Assembly: GCA_033239525.1 (NCBI GenBank)
Contig: BSYO01000009.1
Span: 12,111,299-12,175,298, forward strand
Direction: 5' to 3'
Source: Nepenthes gracilis
Lineage: Eukaryota; Streptophyta; Magnoliopsida; Caryophyllales; Nepenthaceae
Length of the DNA stretch: 64,000 nt
Shown here: piece after piece, positions 1 to 12,900 of the stretch
How positions within the stretch are numbered: position 1 is the stretch's first letter
Layout: the number at the start of each line of letters is the position of its first letter
The notes under the pieces: generated by a model
What the model was told of the DNA's origin: nothing
Databases searched by the model: none
The model's input: the letters and a program-made list of their open reading frames with translations, nothing else
Position numbers and translations under genes: made by a program

Positions 1-592
1 TGCTACCTCCGAACACGACCGTTGCAAATGCCGCTGACAACCACATCGGCTCCTCGATGGCTTCTCCTCACCGTGCACCTCCACCGACTCACTTCAAGCC
101 ACCATCGACCACCCCCACCGCACCGACTTCGCCGTCCGATGCTGTTGCAAACCTCAACTGCTTCATCTTCTTCCTTGTGCAGCGCCAAAATGGCGCCTCG
201 ATTTTTCCTCTCACTCTCCTCTGCTTCTTTTCCCCTTCTCTTCTTTCTTTTCCACTCTCTTTCTCTCTCTCTCTCTCTCCTGTACTACCGATCCAAAACA
301 AGGCCTAAATCCCCCTTATAAAATAAATTTTATTTTATTCTATTATTATTATTTTTTTCTTATCCCAAACACACCCCATCTCTTCTTCTCTCATCCAATC
401 TAATCTTATCTCTTTTTTTAACCTCAATATAAATATATCCATCGGATGCCCCTCAAATGAGCAACGAGCGCCAACTGTAAATTGTGAAATTCTTTTAAAA
501 TTTCACGATATTAAATTAATTTTTGAAATGTCCAATTTATCCAAAATCTCAATAAATATTAAAATATTTCCAATGAGATTCGGAATATTACA
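1..592 (-). repeat. Partial 3' LTR (LTR A) of gypsy-1
   Basis: Only the U3-side part of the LTR is in the window. Its inner edge at 592 reads TGTAATATTCCGAATC on the minus strand. A CT-rich block (about 230-285 plus), a TATA-like stretch (316-326, minus) and a short ATT run (about 340-355) occur in the same order as in the other LTRs of this family (B, C, E, H). Confidence 0.8.
316..326 (-). promoter_or_regulatory. TATA-like box in LTR A
   Basis: The minus strand reads TTTTATAAGGGGG. It sits between the ATT run and the CT-rich block, where LTR promoters of this family place it. Assignment is by position and motif only. Confidence 0.35.
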
Positions 593-779
593 TTCTCCCA
601 ATCTTACAAAAATTCCGTCCTCGAAATTTCACATCCATCAATCGTCAAAACAGATAAGAAAATTTCTCCTGAATTTCTTCCTCGCTTTTCCAAGTTGCTT
701 CCTTAGTCACATAATTTCTCCACAATACTTTAACTAATGGAATAACCTTATTCCTCAACACTTAATCCTTTCGATCCAA

Positions 780-1960
780 AATCTAAACAGGGGTCTCAAC
801 ATATGACATATTCTCATCTATCTCCAAAGGCTCAAATTCAATCACATGGAAGGATCGTATACATATTTCCTTAACATAGAGACATGAAAAATGTCATGAC
901 AACTTGCCAGGTTTGGAGGCAAAGCCAATCTATAGGCCACCTCTCTGACCCACTCCAAATTTCAAATGGTCGAACGAACCTTGACTTCAATTTACCCTTA
1001 ACTCGAAATCTCAAAATTCCTTTCCTTGGGGATACCTTCAGGAACACGTGATCACCCACTTCGAACTCTAGATCTGATCTTCTCTTGTCGACATAACTCT
1101 TTTGACAGCTTTAAGCCTCACTTAACTGATCCCTAATGATTCTAATCTTTTCCAATGAATCTTGGATGATGTCGAGACTCAACAAACTGCGGTCCTCGAT
1201 TTCTTCCCAATTGATTGGAGATCTACATCTTCGTCCATACAAAGCCTCGAACGAAGCTATTCCAATACTTGATTCATAGCTATTATTATAGGTTAACTCA
1301 GCGAGAGGCAGATAACTATCTCACAAGCCTCCCATCTCCAAAACTAATGCTCTTAACATATCTTCCAATATTTGAATAGTCATTTCGGATTGGCCGTCCA
1401 TCTACGGATGAAAGGCTAAACTGAACCGAATGCTGGTACCCAATTCCCTATGCAAGCTTTCCCAAAATCTCGACACAAATCTGGGATTTCGATCAGACAC
1501 GATTGAAGCCGAAATACCATGCAGCCGAACAATCTCATTGATGTACAAACGAGCCAATTTATCTCTGGAATATGTCATTCGAATTGGCGAGAAATGGGCT
1601 GACTTTGTCAGTCGATCCATAATCACCCAGATGGCATCCATGTTCTTCGCTGTCCTCGGTAATTCTGAAACAAAATCCATCGTAATGTGTTCCCACTTCC
1701 AACTGGAAATTGGTAAAGGATGTAAGAGTCCTGGAGGCTTCTTATGTTCTACCTTTACTTGCTAACACATGATGCATTTAGCCATGAAAGTCGCAATTTC
1801 CCTTCCCATATTCCGGCAATCGGAAGGTTTTCTCATATCTTGGTACATCTTATTCACACCAGTATGAATTGTGTACCTCAATCTATGTGCTTCATTTAGG
1901 ACTTTATCCTTCAACTCTCCAAGGTTTGGTACGCAAATTCACTTTTGAAAACATAAAATC
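780..1960 (-). pseudogene. gypsy-1 integrase, frameshifted
   Basis: Integrase joins retrotransposon cDNA to host DNA. Visible pieces in N-to-C order, with decreasing coordinates: a zinc-binding region near 1740-1960 with HTG and CxxV-like traces; the catalytic core at 1402-1680, which opens MDFVSELP and holds the second catalytic aspartate in SIVSDRN; and a C-terminal barrel region at 871-1059 starting GDHVFLKVSP. The downstream part near 780-870 shows remnants of the DPSH motif and the tail typical of chromoviruses. At least one frameshift and several stops separate the blocks, so no full protein can be made. Confidence 0.8.
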
Positions 1961-1989
1961 TCATCCTACCGAAAATAAAATTCTTCTCG

Positions 1990-3640
1990 TGATACTTGAT
2001 CCAATTCTCCTGCAATCTCCACTAGATATGGATCTAGCATCCGATTCTCTTTAATTTTCTTCAAAATCTTCGACTGTACTTGAAAGTATGACAACATCAT
2101 TCTTGATCCCTAGGAGTGCAACCGAATTGTGAAGCTCTTCATTCCATTTAACATTTCCCATTCCTTGATCATTAGATGAGCCACCAACCTAGAAAATTTC
2201 CTACTCAAAGTATCGGCAACCACATTTGTTCTCCTTGGTTGGTACCAGATCTCACAATCATAATCTTTCAATAGGTACATCTATCTCCATTGCCGCATAT
2301 TCAATTACTTCTGGGAGAACAAATACTTCAAGTTTTTATGATCGGAATAGATCACAAACTTCTCTCTATACAGATAGTGCCTCCAAACTTTCAAAGCAAA
2401 GATCACTACTATTTCCAAATCATGGGTAGGATAGTTTTACTCATTAACCATCAACTGTATTGATCCATAAGCCACCACCCGACTACATTGCATAAAAACA
2501 CGGCCTAGACCTTTCTTGGAAGTATCACAATATACCACAAATCCACCTGACCTATCCAGAATCGACAATACAGGCGCAAATGTCAATCTTGTTTTTAACT
2601 CCTAAAAGCTTTCTTCACAGTCACCATCCAAAACAAACGCCGTTTTCTTCTAGGTTAAACCGGTCAAGGCATCACAATTCTCGAAAAGTTTTCAACAAAC
2701 TTCCTGTAATACCCTGCCAATACCAAGAAACTTCGCACTTCAGCGATGCTTGCTGGCCTTACCCAATTTGTCACCGCTTCGATCTTCTTCGGGTCAACCG
2801 ACACACCACCCTTTGAAATGATATGATCCAAAAACACTATCTCCTCCAACCAGAATTCGCACTTCTGTAGCTTCACGAATAACCTCCTCTCCTTCAAAGA
2901 CTGCAACACAATCCTCAAGTGAGCTTCATGATCCTCTAAGCTCTTCGAATAAATTAAAATATCATCAATGAAAACTACAACGAATTGATCTTAGTATGGT
3001 TGGAAAACTCTATTCATCAGATCCATGAATGATGCTGGTGCATTCGTCAGTCCAAAAGACAGTACCAGAAATTCATAGCGACCATACTGCATTCTGAAAG
3101 CCATCTTGGAAACATCTTCCCGCCTTATCTTCAACTAATGATAACTTTAGCGAAAATCAATCTTTGAGAACACTTGAGCTCCTTGTAGTTGATTAAACAG
3201 GTCGTCAATCCTTGAGAAGGGATACTTATTGTTGATTGTAATGTTATTCAACTCCCTATAATCAATACATAACCGCATGGATCCATCCTTCTTCTTTATA
3301 AATAACACGAGAGCATCCCATGGTGACACACTTCGTTGAATGAATCATTTATCTAACAACTCCTGCAATTATTACTTTAATTCCTTTAACTCAAATGGGG
3401 CCATCCTATACGGTGCCTTCAATATTGGCGCAGAACCCGACACCACATCAATCGCAAACTCAATTTCCCAATCCGAAGGCAATCCGAGCAATTCTTTTGG
3501 GAAAACATCATCAAATTCACAAACAACTGGAATATCTTCTACACCCACAGAATGACTCTCAGATATAACCATGTATGCCAAATAAGCTTGGCACCCGTCT
3601 TCAATTAGGTGACTAGCGTGTAACGCTGAAATCAATCCTG
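1990..3640 (-). pseudogene. gypsy-1 reverse transcriptase and RNase H, broken
   Basis: RT copies genomic RNA into cDNA and RNase H removes the RNA strand. The RT fingers and palm are visible at 3147-3329 ([17 protein letters not shown]). The catalytic FIDDIL motif lies at about 2955-2972, still with both aspartates. The thumb and connection region is at 2664-2918, with KCEFW and GYYRKF. RNase H continues at about 2130-2640, with an ADTLSRK-like end. The N-terminal linker to the protease is at 3372-3635. In-frame stops and shifts between these blocks make the gene non-functional. Confidence 0.82.
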
Positions 3641-3899
3641 AAACCTCCTTACTAACCCTTCCTTGAAACTCGAAGGATTCATATCTCGGAATAAAAAAAT
3701 AAGACAGTTTTATGAAAACAGCCTACAATAGCGTGATAATACGCCAGTTAATCCATTTCTAAAATGACATCAAAATCCGGCATATCTTGTAGAATTAGAT
3801 ATGCTAATAATTCATGGCCATCAACACAAATCGAACACTGAGGGTACACAATATCGGCCAAAAGAAACTTACCCACCGGGGTAGACACTATTAATACGA

Positions 3900-4280
3900 A
3901 GTCCAAATATAGGGAAGGCACTTACAAATTATGCACAAACTTAGGGGACACAAAAGAATGTGTAGCTCCTGAATCAATCAAAACATGCGCCATAGAGTTA
4001 AAAATTTGAAGATTACCTTCCACAGTAGAGGGATCAACCCTAGCATCTCGAGCTAAAGTCATAAAGCCTCTGGTTGGAACCGTTGGCCTCTTCTCTTGAT
4101 GCTTTGCATTTGGGAAAATCTGGTTTGCATAAGTCCGTTCTAAAGCATTTTTGTTGCTTTGCTTGGAGTTGTTGCTTCCTTTTGGTTTTCTTGGAATGAT
4201 AGGCCTTTTGGTGTTCCCGGCCATTGATTGCCCAAGGATCTTAATGGCACTCAGACGACCCGATTGCAAATGGATCACGG
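3900..4280 (-). pseudogene. gypsy-1 aspartic protease region
   Basis: The retroviral-type aspartic protease matures Gag-Pol. The active-site motif VLIDSGATHSFVS is intact near the C-terminal end of an open stretch at 3922-4278. The residues before it (PRKPKGSNNSKQSNK) look like the basic, low-complexity end of Gag. The catalytic D-S-G triad is conserved, unlike in gypsy-2, but the frame closes soon after, so the domain is incomplete. Confidence 0.75.
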
Positions 4281-5490
4281 TGCAGGAGGGGTCTATTATC
4301 TCCTGCTTGTCTAGCTTGTGTATTTACATTTTGGACGGTTTGGTTGAAGGAAAATAACAAATGTCTCTTCGTTTGTTTCCTTCAGTTTTTTTTTTTTACT
4401 TTGGGTTAATGCTATGTTCTATGGTGCTTGGGGTATGCCTTAGTATCTTTGTTCTTATTCTAAGACGGCAAAACACTTGAAGATATAACATTAATGTTTG
4501 TAATTTTCATTGTTATTTTAATACACTTTACTTACCAAAAACTAAAACTTTGGGTGGAAACCTTCTTTTCCAAGAACTTTTCCTTTTTCTTTACTTGTTT
4601 TGCCCTTATCTTTATTTCCCGTCATCAAGCAATAAATCCAACGGGAAAATCCTCCTTTTGAGCTCTAGCCTCGCTGTTTTGACTTTTTCTGAAGATACTT
4701 CTCCTGAAGCTCCTTTTGTTGGAGCAATAAAGCCATATCTAGAGCTTCTCCATATGACCACAATCTAAACAGCACCAATTACTTACGGATTGTATCCTGT
4801 AACCCTCTAACAAACTTCTGGGCTCTCAAAGTCTCATTAGCAATCAAATGTGAAGCAAACTAGAAGAGCTCCGTAAAATGAGAATCGTCTTCCGCTACTA
4901 CTGTCTTGTCTCCTTGCCGAAGCCGACCAAACCCGGCTCCTTTATTTTCTCGAACACTGGATGGGAAAAACCAATCTAAAAATGCTTCCCGAAAAATCTC
5001 CCATTCAATTTCCTCATTATCCTGGCCCAGAAGATGGCATTGGGAGTCCCACCATCTCATGGTCTCACCAACCAATCTATAAGCGGCAAATCTTTATCTT
5101 CTTCAAGGCAGTCAATAATATCAAGTACTCTTTCCAACTTTTTTAGCCAGTTTTTTTGCTTTAATTGGGTCAGATTCTCTCAAGAACTCCGGAACGTACT
5201 CACTTAAAAAATGATCATATGGTGTCCAGCCCTAACGTGCTCAGCCATTCTTCTCATCACCGCCATGACCTGATCCTATCGCTGGATCATCTGGTCCACA
5301 TATTTCGTATGGTAGCATAGTCATCTCCACGACCCGAGACTAATCTCCTGCCTCTAGCCTCTTCACGGCTTGCCACTGACCTTCTACTCCTGACTTTCTC
5401 TTTGCTTGCCATCGATATTCTACTCCTATGGTCTTCCCGACTTGAATATGATCTTCTAAGATCTCTAAAGTCTGTCACAATATCTGCCTA
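4281..5490 (-). pseudogene. gypsy-1 gag remnant
   Basis: Gag forms the virus-like particle. The stretch 4860-5075 on the minus strand has the Ty3/gypsy Gag core pattern, with WW spacing near its start and a block reading EIEWEIFREAF, followed by an FFP-type motif. An arginine/serine-rich piece lies at 5287-5478. Stops divide the region, and the zinc knuckle expected near 4280-4330 is too decayed to score. Confidence 0.6.
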
Positions 5491-5565
5491 TCATATAAAG
5501 ATTTGGTCAACAATCATTCCAAAATTAAACCAAAATTGATCCAAAACACTTTCTGTTACGACTTT

Positions 5566-5577
5566 TCTCTTATACTA
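5566..5577 (-). other. Decayed tRNA-iMet primer binding site of gypsy-1
   Basis: The minus strand reads TAGTATAAGAGA, which matches 9 of 12 bases of the usual plant site TGGTATCAGAGC. It lies three bases inside the inferred end of LTR B, where a primer site belongs. Confidence 0.55.
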
Positions 5578-5581
5578 CTTC

Positions 5582-8004
5582 TATCACGAACACGGACTGA
5601 GCAGGTTGATTGCATAATTAAATATATTTTAATTATTATTCTTATAATTCTCAAACCCGGAAGTGATCACAAAATTTACAAAATTTCACAAAATTTTATA
5701 ATCCAAATAGGACCTTATCAGATAATATAAATGTGACCCGCTCTATAAAATAGTTGTAAGAAAATAACCAAATAAAGACAATGACTCATCCACATAAGAA
5801 ATCGACCCAAAAAATTCTTAATATACAAAACCATGGCATACACTCAATCGTCTCCAACATCTTATAACAATCCATACAAAATTTAATTATACCCAATACA
5901 TGGTTGTTAGTATCAAAGTCCAAAAATATGACACTCATCAGAGGCGTATAGTGTTACACCGAAACTCTTCGTGCTACTGCGTGAAGCCGATCTTTTACTC
6001 TAAATGGATAAAACAGAATAATGAGCCTAATACCGAGCAAGTATCATAGATAAAAAAATGAGTTTGAAGAATACAGAAGAAAGGTCAAACAGATAAATCT
6101 AAATCGCAGATAAATAGATAAAAATTCCAAATTTAAAATTCTATGGTAGTCTCGTACTCAAATTAAATATTCAAATCCAAAACAAATATCCAAATTGAAA
6201 AACAGTCATCGATGAGACTTTTATATATATATTTATATATTTATAACAAAAGTGATTCAGATCTATTCTAATATGCCAATATCCAATCCAAGTCTGAGTC
6301 CATGGCTCGATCAACTTGTGATTTCTGGCAAAATCAGATAGCCGGATGATCCAATCGAAGCAACAGTGCAGTAAATTTTTCAAAGGACCGGATCAAAACA
6401 TATGGTTAAATAATTTGTATGAGACAACCAAGTCCAATTGTAGGCAAAATAGGTGAATCTCAAATCCAAATCCAATACAAATCTATACAGAGATACAAAA
6501 TTATGTACCAACTTAAGTTTTGATTATTTAAAGACTAGTTTGAGAAAAGGTTACGCATAATCCCAATAACCTTAGGCTAAAATTCATGTACTATGTATCC
6601 ATCAATATGGTTGCTCACTATGTTTTGTCACCCGTGATTTTGTGTACAATCCTCAAACTTGTCAGATATATTAGAACGTTTGAATATATTCTAAGATCAA
6701 GTTAAATTATCCAAATGGGAAGGGTCATTACTACAAGCCTTTCCTACCGACAGAAATGGATTTCCAATTAACAAAAATCTCCCCGTCAGGAGATGGCTAG
6801 AAAAATAGAATAATCCAAATCTAATGGTAGTGACCACGACCTGACGTGGATGTGAAAATGCACGGTCAATGCAAGTACGTGCACATTTTCGTTACACATA
6901 CTGATATAAATATATAAAGCATTGAATAAATTTTTTTAAGCTTTCAGAAAAATGTTAAATCCCCAAAATTATAAAATCCATATCCAAAACCCCCAAAATT
7001 AGCCAATGTGTTATGCATGTCCAGAAATAACAGAACGGGTGTATAAAAATACATGCATGTTAGTAAAATTTTAAACAGTTTCTAAAATACACCAAAAATT
7101 AAATCAGACCAAGAATAAGAGTTATAAATACTTGTTTCGACCATATATTCCACAAATCTGAAAAATGGATACTCCGGGGTACTGAATTGGCCACTTCTTC
7201 CCATTGTCGTGCACTGCCCATCGAACCCAAGCTTCCTCCTCTGCCCAGTGCCTCCTGCGTCTACATCCAAGCCCCCTTCTCTCTCTACGCCGTTCTACTC
7301 ACAGCCACAGCTCACCCACAACTGTCACCAGTCGCCAGTGTGTCACCATCGGCCGCCGTCGACCACCTCTACTACCTGCGAACACGGTCGCTGCAGATGC
7401 CACCGACAACCACGTCGGCTCCTCAATGGCTTCTCCTCACCGTGCACTTCCACCGACTAACTTCAAGCCACCGTCGACCACCCTCACCATGCCAACTTCG
7501 CCGTCAGACACAGTCGCAGACCTCCACTGCTTGATCTCCTTCCTTGTGCAGCGTCGAAATGGCGCCCTAATTTTTCCTCTCACTGTCCTCTGCTTCTTTT
7601 CCCCTTCTCTGCTTTTCTTCTCCTCTCTCTCTCTCCTGTACCATTGATCTAGAAGAAGCCCCCAAGTCCCCCATACAAAATAAATTTTACTTTATTTTCT
7701 TATTATTATATATATATATATACTTCCTTATCGCAAACACAACCCATCCCTTCTTATCTCATCCAATCTAATCTTATCTTCTTTTTTTATAACCTCCAAA
7801 AAATATATATATTATATTATATTACATATACATACATATATATATATATATCCATCGGATACCCCTCGAATGCGCAACGAATGCCAACCGTAAATTCTGA
7901 TATTCCTTCAAAATTTCACGATATAAAATTAATTTTTGAAACAACTAATTTATTCAAAATCTCAATAAACATTAAAATATTTCCAATGAGGTCCGGCATA
8001 TTAT
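5582..8004 (-). repeat. LTR B, 5' LTR of gypsy-1 (about 2.4 kb)
   Basis: The right edge reads TATAATATGCCGG on the minus strand, a diverged version of the LTR A edge. The left edge (CTATCACGAACACGG on plus) aligns with the starts of LTRs D and E. Inside are AT-rich sequence, a GC-richer promoter or leader part (7187-7650), a TA microsatellite (about 7705-7725) and a second AT run (7797-7850). Short open frames here are unsupported. Confidence 0.75.
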
Positions 8005-8009
8005 ATATA

Positions 8010-8395
8010 TTACGGACGACTCCCTGCCATAGAATCCGGACGACGCTAAACGCATAAAGAGGACTACTGGCGGGCATACCATTGTGGACAGAAGGTTGTA
8101 TTGCCAAGAATACTCCACCCTGAACTTGCGATCCCTCACATCGAAGGATGCCGACTACACATTGAGCAAGGTACACCTCGACATCTGTAGGTCACACGTT
8201 GGGGGCAAGAACCTTCCGTTCAAGATAATGCGCTAAGGCTATTATTGGTCGACGATGAAGTGGGATGCCATCGACTTCGTGAAGTGCAAAAACTATCAGA
8301 TCTATGGCAACGTGCCCCATTAGCCGCCCAGAGAGCTAAAGACCCTTTAAGCCCCCTGGCCATTCGCACAATGGGGGCTCGACATACTATAGTAT
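8010..8395 (+). pseudogene. Tat/Athila-like integrase N-terminal fragment
   Basis: The plus-strand reading shows the zinc-binding start of a Tat/Athila-type integrase. It includes a histidine-rich block around HLDICRSHVGGKNLPFK (8172-8222), a YYWSTM block, a cysteine-bearing segment near KCKNYQIYGN, and a closing APWPFAQWGLDIL that begins the catalytic core. Several stops interrupt it. The orientation is opposite to the integrase piece at 13093-13757, so it belongs to a different insertion or an inverted segment. Confidence 0.65.
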
Positions 8396-9059
8396 AGTTT
8401 TTTCATGTATAAAGGAGGATTTTTGCAATCATTATCATGATCTTTGAACTTTTGTATGGCCCTACTTACGTACCACTGTTTGCCGGTTAATCATGGTTGC
8501 TGTCGCAGCTGGGTTTTTTGGAAGAGTTTAGGGGCAACATCCACGGGCAACCGTGTTGAACCCTAAACTCATTAACCATCATCGGCTAATGGTGCTCATC
8601 CCTATTAGGGGAGTTTCCGCGCGCGTACTGAAAAGCTCCCTAGGGTTTTAATATCCAACCACACATAGGCTCTCAGTGCAGGACCGATGTTCAAATTCGA
8701 TCACGTATGGGTCGTGCAATGTGAGTCCGAGATTCAAATTCGATCACATGTGGGCCACTAGATGCCGGATCGAGGTTCAAATTCGACTGCGTGTGGCTAG
8801 TTTGTGGGGGACCGTGGTTCAAATTCGATTGCGAGTGGGCAGCTTAGTGCGGGGTCAAGGTTTAGCAATGGGCAAATGAAAATTCATTCGACTTAGGGGC
8901 TGCCTAGGTTGCTCGAGTTCATGCAACGTAACACAATGATTCATATCGACAGACAAATAAGAAATGGCAATTAACTACACATAATAGACAGGCAAACAGA
9001 TCGTTTTATTAAACATGGAACACTTTACAAGCATGCTCGATAATGTATGCAGGAACTAC
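8396..9059. other. Non-coding Tat-like LTR or untranslated sequence
   Basis: No supported gene. The stretch follows the integrase fragment and contains a tandem block at 8660-8862. Its GC content is closer to the Tat-like segments at 13.1-17.9 kb than to the AT-rich LTRs around it. It is probably the 3' flank or LTR of the Tat-like element. Confidence 0.4.
8660..8862 (+). repeat. Tandem repeat, four units of 42-43 bp
   Basis: The phrase TTCAAATTCGA recurs at 8690, 8733, 8776 and 8818, giving steps of 43, 43 and 42 bases. The flanking parts of each unit (GGACCGA..GTTC before, TGGGC after) are diverged. There are no unique spacers, so this is a minisatellite. Confidence 0.85.
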
Positions 9060-9130
9060 CGGGGCTTAGTAAAATATTACTGATAGTACTTTCTTAGGTG
9101 AACGGCGTTCCACGTTGTTCAGACCAATTT
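9060..9130 (-). pseudogene. C-terminal end of Tat-like integrase, left of solo LTR K
   Basis: The minus strand reads WNAVHLRKYY, the conserved end of Tat/Athila integrases. It continues the fragment at 13093-13757 once LTR K and one copy of AATTT are set aside. Confidence 0.6.
9126..9130. repeat. Target-site duplication of LTR K (left copy)
   Basis: AATTT directly precedes TGTAACG. The identical AATTT occurs at 13093-13097, directly after CGTTACA. Confidence 0.85.
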
Positions 9131-11110
9131 TGTAACGGAACAGGTCCAATTATTTAAAACCTTCCATTAATTATCATATCTTATACAAAATCATCAATAT
9201 TAAAAATTTATTTACGTGAATAGGATCTCAATTGGCCATCCATTAAGGCCGCTATTGCGGTAAGACTAAAGCCATAAGAGATGCCACTACAAACCATAAT
9301 GTCAAATGGAAGCATACTAAAATCTATTAGCTTACAACAGAAGCACTATACATAAACTTTTAGAATTATCTAAATTCCATACCTCAAATTTTCGTCCTTA
9401 CCGCTTCATAAATCGGGATCATTCTTTCTTCTTTCTTTATTTTAGTCTGTTTAGCTTTATTTGCTTGTCTGGAAATAAAAAGCAAGCATGAACTTTAAGC
9501 TAGCAAGGTACCATGGAAATAAAACATGCAAACTTTTATATAAAACACAAATATTTATATATATATAAGGAAATATCAAAGGGTTTAGGAAACAAATAAG
9601 CTTATTAATGATGCAAATGCCGAAAACAATGTGTGAACGTGAATCTTGTGATCATGTTCTTGTCTTAGTTTATGAACTTGAATTATTTCTTCCACTATTC
9701 TTGAATCCGAGAAACATGCTCAAAGTGTCAATATGTATAAAAAGCACATGCATAAAACGGTGCATTACTTATGAGCTTGTGAATCAAATCTTGTCTTTGA
9801 TTACATTATATTGTTCTTTTATAATTCTTCTTCTGATTTTTTAGTTTGAAATACTTGCTGAAATCGTACAATAGTTTAGAACTGTCTTATCTTTTAAAAT
9901 AAATTCTCTTATTATCTTGAAGGACCAGGGTTGGTAGGCCCTACCAGTTGAGGAAGCGAATAATCGAGAATAGATTGTGATACTCCACACAATCAAAGGC
10001 CTTACTTCTTGTTCTTTCATCATCATGTATCATCTCATGTGTCCTCACTTGAGGACCATTCTTTCATATCCATATATTAGCACATATTTTCTCCTTATTT
10101 ACATCTCGATAACCAGGATGTCCTTTGTATTTATATCCCAAGAACCAGGGTGATCTTAATTTCTTGGTTCTTGTCCACCATGGTAACGCCCCGAGGAAGG
10201 CGGACCACGAATCACTCCGTGGATGGAGTAATCCTTGATTACCACTATAACATCATAAGACTTGCCAAAAATATCACCCGCTTCACTAAGCGGCAAGGAT
10301 ACGGGGCCAAGGTATTATTCAGTCTCCACCACAATATTCGGGGCAGACCAAATAATGTTGCCTGCTGAACAATCCTTTCTCCAATTTCTTACTATTTTTA
10401 ACATAGCTTGGAAAAATCTTGATTTTTGGTTTATGGCTCTTAAACTTAATTTTCATTCCTCAATAGTCACTTCATCATTACTTATCTGAACCTTTCGAAT
10501 AATCTTGACATGACTTAATTTTCACAATAATCAAATAGACTTGATATTCTCCATAGACGTTAGTAGTATAACATTTAACAGTACAACTTGATTATTGATT
10601 GAAAATCTTAATCCTTACTTCTCCATCCTAATTCTTCATTCTTTGAATATCCCTTTTCTTTGTATAATTAAGCTCTTCAGACAATCTTGGAGTCCCTAAT
10701 AATGTTTAATCATATTACTTTGACAATATTACAAATAGTATAACCATTAATTTAAATACTTAACAATATAATATTTTTATGTCCTAATTTATTTTTCTCC
10801 ATATTCATTTTCCCTAATTTTTGTTCTACGGTATGGTGAACAGTGTATTGAAAGAATCCAAATGTGAATCGTGAGCTATACGATGCAATCAAATCAATAA
10901 TTTATAATACCCATGCGTAATATGAAATTTATTCATAAAATCATGAAAAAATTAAAAAAACGGTATTTTATGCAAATCTGAACAAGGGTTACAGTACACT
11001 TGCCTCAATTTGCTGTTTCCCTTATCGTGAAGTTGTTAGATTTCCTTCTCCATTCTTTTCTCTGCTTTACTGCTCTGCTGCGCTACTGCCGTTTCTCCTT
11101 CCATTGCTCA

Positions 11111-11120
11111 TTATTTATAG
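11111..11120 (-). promoter_or_regulatory. TATA box of LTR K
   Basis: The minus strand reads CTATAAATAA, with GC-rich sequence immediately upstream (GGGGGAGAGCAGCGC). The tandem array follows further upstream. This is the usual layout of a plant LTR promoter. Confidence 0.55.
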
Positions 11121-11159
11121 GCGCTGCTCTCCCCCTTTCTAGAAGATTCTAGAATTCTC

Positions 11160-12900
11160 GGGTATTCTCTTGACTCTGGAAGGCTTTAGAATTTTTGGAC
11201 AATTTTGACCCCTGCCGGTTGAGTAGCGTTTTTGACATTTTACACATCCTGGCATTCTTCTCGGCATTTTACTCGTACCGGTCAAACATCCTTTTTGTAT
11301 TTTACCAATACTCATTCCATTCCAGCATATTACTTCATTCCGCCATTTCTGTTCCAATATTTCATACCGCCCTCATCATTTTATCCCAGTAACCGGTCAT
11401 TTATACTGGTTATTTTTGCTCCAGCTTGCCTTATTTTAGACGAAATTTACCAAACCATCCAAAATGCATTATTCTAACATATATAATCATTTTGGTAATT
11501 TTGCTCTTAAACCAGCAAAATGAACCACTCCGGCCCAATGTACTATTCTGCCAATCCCTCAATTTCACACCGGTAAAAGGATACTTGTGCCAAATCATAC
11601 TGGTTATTTGCGTTTCGGCGATTTCATTTATTTCGGTCCTTTTACCTTACATGCATACTGGTCACTTTGTTCCATACCGGCATTTTGCATTAATTCGGCC
11701 AAGGGTACCATTCCGACAAAATTCATTATTCCTGAGCAATTTGGTGCATATCGGCTATTTTAACCATATCATGCATACTGGGCTGGGCCATCTACGTCAT
11801 TCTGGCATTTTGGGCAAACCAGCCAATATACCCATTTCTCCCAAAAGTACCCATTTCGGGCATTTTGGTCATTCTTGGTTATTTTGAGCAACCAGCCAGG
11901 TTGCCCATACAGTCCAATTGTGCCATTCCGACCTTTTGTATAATTTTCGATCGGGTTGACTGGAATTTTGGCACTCATGACACCTTTTGCTAAAATGCTT
12001 TTCTGGGTTATTTGGGCATTTAGCTAGTCAACGCATTGACCGGGCATTTTTGCCATACCGGTAATACACCATACCGGCATTTTGCACCCATACCAACAAA
12101 ATGCATTATCCCAGCATTTTGCATATACAGTCATATCGGTAATTTTCCTTATACCGAAAATTTGCTTCTATACTAGCAAAATATTCAAGCCGGCAATATC
12201 CATCCCGTCATTTTAGGCCACACTAGGTAGAATGAGCATGTCGGCAATTTTTCTCATACCAGTTATTTTGCCATTCCGGGCAAAATTGCACCATGCACCA
12301 TTTTGCCTATTTTGCCATCTTTCCCGGTCAACATGTTGCCCAGATAATTTGACAACCGAGCACTGTCTCAAGTAGCATACTGGTCATTTGTATAACCGAG
12401 CATTTTTTGGCAGTCGGCATTCCAAACTGTCAACCAATCATTTGGTAGCATTTTTCCTCAACTGACAACCGTTTATTTTTACATATTAACTGGCCAATTC
12501 ATTGACCGAAATCTACAATCAGTCATTTTTTTTTTTATCACTGGCATACCGTCAACACATACCAATCATTTTGCTTTTAGTCATACTAGGCGCTTCTCCT
12601 TACAAGTATGCCGGTCATTTTCCTTTTTCATACCTGGCCAATTGCCATATCAGCAAATTGCTCCTGTCGTCAATTTGTGCATACCTACCATTTTGCCTTA
12701 CAATCATACCGGTTGTTTCTCATTATCGTAAACTGGTATTTTGCCATCTTAGCCGGTCAACGTGTTGACCGGGCATTTTTGGCAACCAAGCATTTTGCCT
12801 CAAGACGCGTTTTGGCTATTTTCTATTATAAGCCTACCGGGCAATTTGTCCGATTAACCGGTCAATGTGTTGACTAGTCTCTTTTGCATATCAGCTGGTC
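11160..12900 (-). repeat. Degenerate tandem array in the U3 of LTR K
   Basis: The phrases CATTTTG, CCGGTCA, ATACCGG and GTTGACCGG recur dozens of times at irregular spacing of roughly 20-45 bases. Units are too diverged to set one period by eye. The block ends abruptly at AT-rich sequence on the right and at the promoter on the left. Open frames inside it on both strands come from the repeat composition. Confidence 0.75.

Larger units (their letters stand above)
1..8004 (-). mobile_element. gypsy-1: decayed Ty3/gypsy chromovirus-like retrotransposon
   Basis: Read on the minus strand, the order is 5' LTR (5582-8004), primer site, gag, protease, RT, RNase H, integrase, then 3' LTR (up to 592). 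The two LTRs match over the visible part: 1-592 aligns with about 7370-8004, including the shared stretch reading ccgtgcac...ccaccgact and the common end. The inner edge of the left LTR reads TGTAATATTCCG on the minus strand, next to a purine-rich run. PR-RT-RH-INT order and the style of the integrase C-terminus fit chromoviruses of the Tekay/Del kind. Every domain has stops or frameshifts, so this is a fossil. The left end lies outside the window. Confidence 0.85.

Noticed and set aside
8660..8862. CRISPR-like regular repeat
   Set aside because: The 42-43 bp units are directly adjacent and diverged throughout, with no spacers, in a plant retrotransposon context.
11195..12877. Several frames of 65-153 codons
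   Set aside because: They lie inside the degenerate array of LTR K, with composition matching the repeat.
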